A stretch of 11,898 nt of DNA from Fidelibacterota bacterium (GTDB taxonomy: Bacteria > Fidelibacterota > Marinisomatia > SCGC-AAA003-L08 > TS1B11). Shown here piece by piece: positions 6,984 through 11,898 of this stretch; position 1 is the first letter of the stretch; every line of letters starts with the position of its first letter. The position numbers and the translations under genes were made by a program. The stretch lies in contig JADFMC010000020.1 in NCBI GenBank assembly GCA_022564085.1, positions 1-11,898 of the forward strand, in the 5' to 3' direction. The notes under the pieces are model-generated. The model searched no databases. It was not told the origin of the DNA and saw nothing but the letters and a program-made list of their open reading frames with translations.

Positions 6984-7475
6984 TTGAAATTGGACCGGCT
7001 ATGGGCTCCCTGGCGGATGGAGTATGTCCGCGCTCCCAAGGCTGGGGCGGGGTGCATTTTCTGCGACAAGCAGGCGGCTGGCGACGACGCCGAAAACCTG
7101 GTGGTTCATCGCGGCGATAAGGCCTTCGTGATCATGAACCTGTATCCCTACAACAACGGCCACTTGTTGGTGGCGCCCTATGAACACCTGTCCGAGCTGG
7201 ACGATTTGGCTCCGGACGTCCGGCTGGAGCTGCTGGATCTGTCAGCCCGGGCCATGAAAGTGTTGCGCCGTGAAATGCAGGCCGGGGGCTTCAACTTCGG
7301 GGCCAACCTGGGCGCCGCCGCCGGGGCCGGGATCAAGGAGCACATCCACTTGCACGTGGTGCCGCGCTGGGTGGGCGACACCAATTTCATGCCGGTGCTG
7401 GGGGCTACCAAGGTCCAGGTGCAGAGCCTGCGTGACACCCGGGACCTGTTGGCTAAAAGTTTTAGTGAGAAATAG
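6984..7475 (+). CDS. HIT-family nucleotide hydrolase/transferase
   Basis: This 163-residue protein carries the histidine triad EHIHLHVVPRW with H120, H122 and H124; the middle His122 is the expected nucleophile that forms a nucleotidyl intermediate. The N-terminus LDRLWAPWRMEYV and CIFC (Cys24, Cys27, a probable zinc site) match the branch related to Ap4A phosphorylase/ATP adenylyltransferase, and NLYPYNNGHLLVAPYEH is the other family hallmark. The likely substrates are dinucleoside polyphosphates or other AMP conjugates; the exact one cannot be read from sequence. The start is a TTG at 6984, five bases after the EF-G2 stop; a second TTG at 6990 is also possible because relatives often begin MxRLWAPWR. 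There is no strong ribosome binding site, so coupling to EF-G2 is likely. Confidence 0.88.
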   Translation: MKLDRLWAPWRMEYVRAPKAGAGCIFCDKQAAGDDAENLVVHRGDKAFVIMNLYPYNNGHLLVAPYEHLSELDDLAPDVRLELLDLSARAMKVLRREMQAGGFNFGANLGAAAGAGIKEHIHLHVVPRWVGDTNFMPVLGATKVQVQSLRDTRDLLAKSFSEK

Positions 7476-7536
7476 TGTTAGCTAACGGCCCCCTCAAGTA
7501 TTTGATACCGTAAATTGATTGTAACTGGAGAAAATT
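7476..7536 (+). promoter_or_regulatory. Spacer and ribosome binding site before the M16 protease
   Basis: This 61-base gap contains a 10-base palindrome GTTAGCTAAC (7477-7486), an AT-rich stretch and GGAG (7527-7530) six bases before the ATG. The gap is large enough for a promoter, but I cannot assign one: TTGATA at 7502 has no properly spaced -10 partner. The M16 gene could also be read through from the upstream operon. Confidence 0.45.
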
Positions 7537-10347
7537 ATGAAGCGTGAACAACTGAAACGGGCAGCCTTTACTGTCATTCTGCTGCTAGTAGCCGCCTGCG
7601 GCCGGCCGGCTCTGCGGATCGACTTCGAGAAGTACACCCTGGACAACGGGCTGGATGTGATATTGCACGAAGACCGCTCCGACCCCATTGTATCGGTGGC
7701 CCTCGTCTACCACGTGGGCTCCAACCGGGAAGAGCCCGGACGAACAGGTTTTGCTCACCTGTTTGAGCATATCCTATTCCAGGAGTCGGAGAACGTGGGC
7801 CAGGACCAATTCTTTCAGCTGATCCAGCAGGCCGGCGGCACCCTGAACGGCTTCACCTTCGAGGACGGCACGGTCTATTTTGAGATCGTGCCCAAAAATG
7901 CCCTGGAGATGGTGCTCTGGATGGAATCGGACCGCATGGGCTACCTGCTGAGCACCGTTACCCAGGAAGCTTTTGAGAACCAGCAGGATGTGGTCCAGAA
8001 CGAGAAGCGCTACCGGGTAGACAATCGGCCCTACGGCCATACCGACTTCGTCATCGGTAAAGCCCTGTACCCGGAGGATCATCCCTATAACTGGCAGGTG
8101 ATCGGTTCGTTCGAGGACCTGCGGGCGGCCTCATTGGAAGATGTTAAGAATTTCTTTCTCAAATGGTACGGCCCCCACAATGCCACTCTGGTGATAGCCG
8201 GTGACTTTGACGCCACCCAAACTAAAGCCTGGGTGGAAAAATACTTCGGTGAAATACGCTCATCCGGCACGGTCAGCGATCCAGCACCTCGACCGGTCCA
8301 ATTCGTAGAGACCCGCCGTTATTTCCATGAGGATAATTTCGCACAATCGCCGGAACTGAATATGGTCTTCCCAACCGTTGAGGGGTACACCTCCGATAGT
8401 TATGCTCTGGAGATGCTGGCCGAACTGTTAGCCACAGGCAAGCGGGCTCCGCTATATCAGGTGATCGTGGAAGATGAGAAGTTGGCTCCTTCGGCCAGTG
8501 CAGGGCAGAACGGAATGGAAATTGCCGGCTCGTTTAATTTCAGGGTGCGTGCTTTTCCAGAAGCTGACTTGACCACAGTGGAAGCAGCCATCTTCAAGGC
8601 CCTTGATCGTTTTGAGGAGGAGGGTTTCACTGATCGGGACCTGGAGCGCATTAAAACCAAGACCGAGACTGCCTTTTACAACGCCATTTCCAGCATCTTC
8701 TCCAAGGCTCTGCAGCTGGGGTTGTATAACGAATATAACGGCACGCCCGGTTTCCTGGCCCAGGACCTCCAGAACTATCTGGATGTGACCCGGGAGGATG
8801 TGCTGCGGGTATATGAACAATATATCAAGGACCGGCCCTACGTGCTTACCAGTTTCGTGCCCCGGGGCCGCAGCGACCTGGTGGCGGAGAACTCGGAGCG
8901 CTTCCCTATTGAAGAAGAGTCGCTCATCGCTGCGAGCCCTACCCGGGGAAGCGAAAGCACTCCAGCGGAGTTTGAGGCGCCCGCCAATCCCTCCAGTTTC
9001 GACCGCTCGGTGATGCCCTCCTTTGGCCCCGACCCGGATCTTAAATTGCCCGAGATATGGCACGCTGAACTGGAAAACGGCATACCGGTTGCCGGGATAG
9101 TGCACGACGAGTTGCCGTTGGTGCGCTTCGCCATCACTTTGCGGGGCGGCCAGCTGCTCGATGCAACCGATCAAGTGGGCGTGGCCAACCTGGTGAGCGA
9201 TCTGCTCATGGAAGGTACCCGCAACCGTACCCCCAGGGAATTGGAGGAGGCCATCGACGATCTGGGCGCCAGCATAGTAGTGCTCACCGGTCGCGAGACC
9301 ATGACTGTGCAGGCCGGTTGCCTGGCGTCAAAGTTCGAAGCCACCTTTGACTTAGCCCTGGAGATTCTGCTGGAACCGCGCTGGGACCAACAGGAGTTCG
9401 ACCGCCTCAAGGCCCAGAACCTGGAAGCTATCCACCGGAGTAAGGCCAACCCGGCCACCATCGCAGTTAATACCTTCAACCGCCTGCTCTATGGTGAGGC
9501 ACACATTTCCTCTATACCGATTCTCGGCACTACCAACAGTGTGGAGGGGATCACTATCGATGATTTGAAGGACTACTATAAGCGCAGTTTCTCGGCCTCG
9601 GTGGCTCATGTAGCGGTAGTGGGGGCGGTGACTCGTTCCCAGGCCCTGGCGGCATTTCAAGGTCTGGAGGCCGACTGGCCTGCCGGCGAGGTGGCCTTCC
9701 CTGAATTGCCCGCAACACCCGTGATCGAGCAGGCTCGTCTGTACTTCGTGGATGTGCCGGGGGCCAAACAGTCCCAGCTTCGGATCGGCAACCTGTCCCT
9801 GGCCTACACCGATCCGGATTACTATCCCGCCTACGTGATGAACTACAAGCTGGGCGGCTCCTTCACCAGCACCCTGAATATGATCCTGCGGGAGGAGAAA
9901 GGTTATACCTATGGCGCCCGTTCCGGCTTCTCAGGCACAGCAAATCCTGGTCCTTTCGTGGCCTCCGCCGCTGTCCAGTCCCGGACCACCTTTGAATCGT
10001 TGACTATCTTCCGGGAAGAGTTGGCCAGCTATTCCGAGGGGGTTTCCGATGAGAATATTACCTTTACCCGTAATGCCCTGGTAAAATCCAACGCCCGGGC
10101 TTTCGAGACCCTGGGGGCCCTGCGGGGGATGATCGGCCGCATTCTGCTATACGACCTGCCCGACGATTATGTGCGGCAGCGGGTGCAATACGTACAGCAG
10201 TTCGATGCCCGGGAGCACCAGCGCCTGGCCCGCCAGTATATCGATCCCGGCCGCATGATCTACCTGGTGGTGGGCGATGCCGCCACCCAGCTGGAGCCGT
10301 TGCGGCAGCTGGGCCTGGGCGAGCCGATCGTGCTGGAGGTGGAGTAG
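7537..10347 (+). CDS. M16-family zinc metalloprotease, lipoprotein, two-half (PqqL-like)
   Basis: This 936-residue protein begins with a lipoprotein signal (KREQLKR, hydrophobic stretch, VAAC with Cys21), placing it at the periplasmic or outer membrane. The first half contains the inverted zinc motif HLFEH (H74, E77, H78), and the third ligand is probably E156 in VVQNEKR, the spacing usual for pitrilysin-type enzymes. It then has the M16_C-type region (NATLVIAGDFD). The second half repeats the fold from about residue 500 (LENGIPVAGIVHDELPLVRF) but has NLVSDLLMEGT where HxxEH would be, so it is the non-catalytic half, as is normal for this clan. The end (GSFTSTLNMILREEKGYTYG) carries the conserved R..GYTYG substrate-binding region. 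It probably degrades peptides or misfolded envelope fragments. The start is supported by GGAG and the signal peptide. Confidence 0.92.
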   Translation: MKREQLKRAAFTVILLLVAACGRPALRIDFEKYTLDNGLDVILHEDRSDPIVSVALVYHVGSNREEPGRTGFAHLFEHILFQESENVGQDQFFQLIQQAGGTLNGFTFEDGTVYFEIVPKNALEMVLWMESDRMGYLLSTVTQEAFENQQDVVQNEKRYRVDNRPYGHTDFVIGKALYPEDHPYNWQVIGSFEDLRAASLEDVKNFFLKWYGPHNATLVIAGDFDATQTKAWVEKYFGEIRSSGTVSDPAPRPVQFVETRRYFHEDNFAQSPELNMVFPTVEGYTSDSYALEMLAELLATGKRAPLYQVIVEDEKLAPSASAGQNGMEIAGSFNFRVRAFPEADLTTVEAAIFKALDRFEEEGFTDRDLERIKTKTETAFYNAISSIFSKALQLGLYNEYNGTPGFLAQDLQNYLDVTREDVLRVYEQYIKDRPYVLTSFVPRGRSDLVAENSERFPIEEESLIAASPTRGSESTPAEFEAPANPSSFDRSVMPSFGPDPDLKLPEIWHAELENGIPVAGIVHDELPLVRFAITLRGGQLLDATDQVGVANLVSDLLMEGTRNRTPRELEEAIDDLGASIVVLTGRETMTVQAGCLASKFEATFDLALEILLEPRWDQQEFDRLKAQNLEAIHRSKANPATIAVNTFNRLLYGEAHISSIPILGTTNSVEGITIDDLKDYYKRSFSASVAHVAVVGAVTRSQALAAFQGLEADWPAGEVAFPELPATPVIEQARLYFVDVPGAKQSQLRIGNLSLAYTDPDYYPAYVMNYKLGGSFTSTLNMILREEKGYTYGARSGFSGTANPGPFVASAAVQSRTTFESLTIFREELASYSEGVSDENITFTRNALVKSNARAFETLGALRGMIGRILLYDLPDDYVRQRVQYVQQFDAREHQRLARQYIDPGRMIYLVVGDAATQLEPLRQLGLGEPIVLEVE

Positions 10348-10348
10348 G

Positions 10349-10364
10349 CGGCTGCCGGCAGCCG
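10349..10364. terminator. GC-rich palindrome directly after the M16 stop (possible terminator)
   Basis: CGGCTGCCGGCAGCCG is a perfect 16-base dyad starting one base after the TAG. As RNA it gives a 6-bp stem with a CCGG loop. No T run follows, so intrinsic termination is doubtful; it may instead protect the 3' end of the mRNA. Confidence 0.35.
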
Positions 10365-10384
10365 AACCCCAGCGCCAAGCATCC

Positions 10385-10410
10385 AGTAGCAGTAGCAGTT
10401 GGCAGTTGGC
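10385..10410. repeat. Short tandem units agtagc x2, agttggc x2
   Basis: Two copies of agtagc (10385-10396) are followed by two copies of agttggc (10397-10410), resembling in style the short-unit repeats at 989-1020 and 1736-1782. Confidence 0.7.
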
Positions 10411-10417
10411 AGGAAAT

Positions 10418-10465
10418 AAGAAGGAGGAAAGAGAAAAGAGGAAAGAAGAAAGAGGGAAGAGAAAA
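10418..10465. repeat. 48-base uninterrupted purine run
   Basis: Every base from 10418 to 10465 on the + strand is A or G (aaggaggaaagag-type words). It has no mirror or coding logic I can recognise. Confidence 0.85.
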
Positions 10466-10477
10466 CCGCCGTGCCTA

Positions 10478-10519
10478 CCTGAGCACTTCGACAGAGTTTA
10501 TCCTGAGCAAATCGAAGGG
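10478..10519. repeat. Dispersed-repeat-like element with CTTCGA/TCGAAG ends
   Basis: CTTCGA (10486-10491) and TCGAAG (10512-10517) face each other across 20 bases, and CCTGAGCA occurs twice directly (10478-10485, 10502-10509). Words such as cttcgacag and cctgagca are familiar from REP-like intergenic repeats of many environmental genomes; only one copy is in this window. Confidence 0.6.
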
Positions 10520-10640
10520 CGCAGCACAGGCCTGTTGAGTGTTACGCCAAGAAAGAATTTTGGACAGGATGACCACCAGTCACCAGCCCCACGTCCCCCA
10601 GGAACTGAAGCAGGCGTATCTGGCAGATAACAGCTGGCCC

Positions 10641-10668
10641 GTAGGGGCGTAATGCATTACGCCCCTAC
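10641..10668. repeat. Perfect 28-base palindrome (REP-like)
   Basis: GTAGGGGCGTAATG is followed at once by its exact reverse complement CATTACGCCCCTAC. Palindromes of the type TAGGGGCG...CGCCCCTA are known to me as dispersed intergenic elements in many bacteria. Its place between two convergent stops is typical, and as a strong hairpin in either RNA it might also act at 3' ends. Confidence 0.85.
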
Positions 10669-10740
10669 TTAATCAAAGAAATCCCCTGGACTCCCCGGAG
10701 CGGTTCTGCCTGTCCGGCCACCGATGGATGAATTCGCATT

Positions 10741-10773
10741 CGGTTTACCCTCCCGGCGCGAAGCGGTAAACCG
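10741..10773. repeat. Inverted repeat CGGTTTACC/GGTAAACCG
   Basis: A perfect 9-base inverted repeat (10741-10749 and 10765-10773) has a 15-base loop. The right arm also takes part in an alternative hairpin gcgaagcggt/accgcctcgc with one mismatch, so two mutually exclusive folds are possible. Confidence 0.6.
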
Positions 10774-10796
10774 CCTCGCTTGATCGAACCCCGCAT

Positions 10797-10876
10797 CTGG
10801 CGGGAGATGAACATCGCCTATGGAACATCCGATCCAGCCGCTGGCGGGATAAGTATCGAGTATCGAGCCCCGCCCG
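10797..10876. repeat. ctggcggga and tatcgag repeats
   Basis: ctggcggga occurs at 10797-10805 and 10841-10849, and tatcgag occurs twice in tandem (10854-10867). GGCGGG (10843-10848) can pair with CCCGCC (10869-10874). The combination of a ggcgggat box beside tatcgag units echoes the repeats around the oxidase-like gene. Confidence 0.55.
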
Positions 10877-10879
10877 CTA

Positions 10880-11898
10880 CTATTTTAATAATAGCATCTT
10901 GATGGTCTGCCTATACTCAGCGGCAGTTATCCGAGCAAAGTAAATGCCGGTGGGAACTTCCCGTCCGTCATTTGCCCGGCCGTTCCAGGTGGCTTGATGG
11001 TAGCCGGCCCCCATTTGCCTGTTCTCCAGCCGCACCACCTCCCGCCCCAGGATGTCATACACCGTCAAGGTCACAACCGCCGCCACGGGCAGATCGAAGC
11101 CGATGGTGGTACTGGGGTTGAAGGGGTTGGGGTAGTTGGCATGCAGCGCGAAGGCCTTCGGCACCCCCGCCACAACCGGGGTTGTAGACTGAGCGGTTGG
11201 GTCCCCGAAACGGACCAGCCAACCGCTGAAGGAGTCCTCACCAGTGGGACTGGTGACGCCCGTAACAGCGTACTCCCCCTCGGCCAATTCCAGCAAATCG
11301 ATGCCCAAACTGAGGCCGCTGTCACCCACGGTAGTAGTCCACAAGGTATCGCCGATCGAATCAGTTCTAACCAGCCAGAGGGCAACGACATCGACAGTAT
11401 CGGTCAGGTCCAACCATCCAGTGAGCAGAAAACCACCATCATCGGTAAGCAGCATGCCTAATGATTGCTCATCACCGTCCCCGCCATAGGTCCGGGACCA
11501 TTTCAGGCTCCCCAAGCTATCGGTTTTGATCAGTAGCCAGTTGCGGGGGGCCGTAGTGTCCGGTGCAGCAAGTGTGCCAAAGATATTTCCGAAGATAGCA
11601 TAGCCACTATCGGCAGTCTGCACGACATGGACCGGCTCCGACGTACCTGGTCCGCCAGTGCGCCGGGTCCAGAGTGTATCCCCGTCGGCGTTGGTCTTGA
11701 TGAGCCACATTACCTCCCCAGACGCAGCCATGATGTAACCACCATCGAAAGTCAGCTGACCTGATTGGCAGATGTTATTCGAATCCGGTTCGCCAAAGGT
11801 TCGGGTCCAGAGGGTATCGCCGTCGGCCTTCGTCCGGACCAGCCAGAAATCGCTGCTATCGGCGAAAAGCCCAACGAGCCGCTCATGATAAAGCCACC
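10880..11898 (-). CDS. Secreted Trp-rich repeat protein with FlgD-like/T9SS-type C-terminal sorting domain (5' end outside window)
   Basis: The frame is open to the right edge. The ATG at 11731 is internal, because the same repeat pattern continues upstream of it without a stop. At least 338 residues are visible. Four repeats of about 46-56 residues share the pattern WLxxTxxxGDTLWTRTxGG followed by a DGGYxxxG-like turn; their Trp anchors are at about 11845, 11707, 11539 and 11377, and a fifth, shortened unit starts near 11221. This looks like a beta-propeller or related beta-repeat. The last 86 residues form an FlgD-like Ig domain: ANYPNPFNPSTTIGFDLP, VTLTVYDILGREVVRL, ATWNGRANDGREVPTGIYF, ending KMLLLK. 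Such tails direct proteins to the surface by type IX-like secretion in FCB bacteria. A role as a secreted or surface protein is well supported; the substrate is unknown. Promoter and signal peptide lie outside the window. Confidence 0.85.
   Translation of the reverse strand, partial: WLYHERLVGLFADSSDFWLVRTKADGDTLWTRTFGEPDSNNICQSGQLTFDGGYIMAASGEVMWLIKTNADGDTLWTRRTGGPGTSEPVHVVQTADSGYAIFGNIFGTLAAPDTTAPRNWLLIKTDSLGSLKWSRTYGGDGDEQSLGMLLTDDGGFLLTGWLDLTDTVDVVALWLVRTDSIGDTLWTTTVGDSGLSLGIDLLELAEGEYAVTGVTSPTGEDSFSGWLVRFGDPTAQSTTPVVAGVPKAFALHANYPNPFNPSTTIGFDLPVAAVVTLTVYDILGREVVRLENRQMGAGYHQATWNGRANDGREVPTGIYFARITAAEYRQTIKMLLLK

Larger units (their letters stand above)
10348..10879. other. Gene-free spacer between convergent genes, repeat cluster
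   Basis: These 532 bases between the M16 stop and the stop of the minus-strand repeat protein contain no credible coding frame; the one 117-residue plus-strand frame crossing it starts inside the M16 gene and is low-complexity. It holds the separately listed palindromes, tandem units, purine run and dispersed repeats. No classical hairpin plus T-run terminator is seen for either gene. Confidence 0.7.

Noticed and set aside
8452..9174. Minus-strand 240-codon open frame opposite the M16 protease
   Set aside because: Shadow frame over an intact, conserved protease gene.
9100..9240. Loss of HxxEH in the second half of the M16 protease as a broken active site
   Set aside because: A catalytically silent second half is normal for this family; the first half keeps the full zinc site.
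10277..10630. Plus-strand 117-codon frame crossing the M16 stop
   Set aside because: It starts inside the protease gene and then translates short repeats and the purine run (KKEEREKRKEERGKRK), which is low-complexity and not protein-like.
10994..11461. Plus-strand 155-codon frame opposite the sorting-domain protein
   Set aside because: The minus strand encodes a clear FlgD-like domain; the plus frame has no motif.

Overview
The window looks like chromosomal DNA of an uncultured, GC-rich bacterium of the FCB group (Marinimicrobia/KSB1/Calditrichaeota-like). The reasons are an FlgD-like C-terminal sorting domain beginning with the ANYPNPFNPSTTI motif, a Bacteroidetes/Marinimicrobia-type protein usually labelled 'asparagine synthetase B', a GGPxDxxGP Ig-like lipoprotein, and a divergent second EF-G. 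The placement rests on recalled family resemblance, not on a search. I see no rRNA, tRNA, CRISPR array, transposase or phage gene.

Layout. (1) 1-986, +: the 3' part of an 'asparagine synthetase B'-like protein; its frame is open to the left edge, so the ATG at 24 is internal. (2) 987-1828: a repeat-rich islet with one minus-strand gene (1126-1578) for a small four-helix membrane protein related to haem-copper oxidase subunit I. Its flanks carry inverted copies of the same short repeats. (3) 1829-7475, +: five tightly packed genes, probably one operon: an Ig-like lipoprotein, a mannose-1-phosphate guanylyltransferase (ManC type), a 97-residue conserved-looking unknown, an EF-G-like GTPase of the EF-G2 type, and a HIT-family nucleotide hydrolase/transferase. 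(4) 7537-10347, +: a large M16 zinc-protease lipoprotein with its own good ribosome binding site. (5) 10348-10879: about 530 bases without a gene, holding several unrelated repeat types: a GC palindrome at the M16 stop, short tandem units, a 48-base purine run, a CTTCGA/TCGAAG dispersed repeat, a perfect 28-base palindrome and more hairpins. (6) 10880-11898, -: the C-terminal part of a secreted, Trp-rich repeat protein ending in the FlgD-like sorting domain; its frame is open to the right edge.

How the genes fit together. The window mixes envelope functions (Ig-like lipoprotein, M16 lipoprotein, secreted repeat protein), sugar-nucleotide supply (GDP-mannose) and cytosolic housekeeping (EF-G2, HIT). 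I see no single pathway linking the operon members and no clear evidence for a new defence or mobile system. The most unusual items are the inverted-repeat-bracketed oxidase-like gene, the EF-G2 with changed GTPase motifs, and the cluster of palindromic elements between the convergent M16 and sorting-domain genes.
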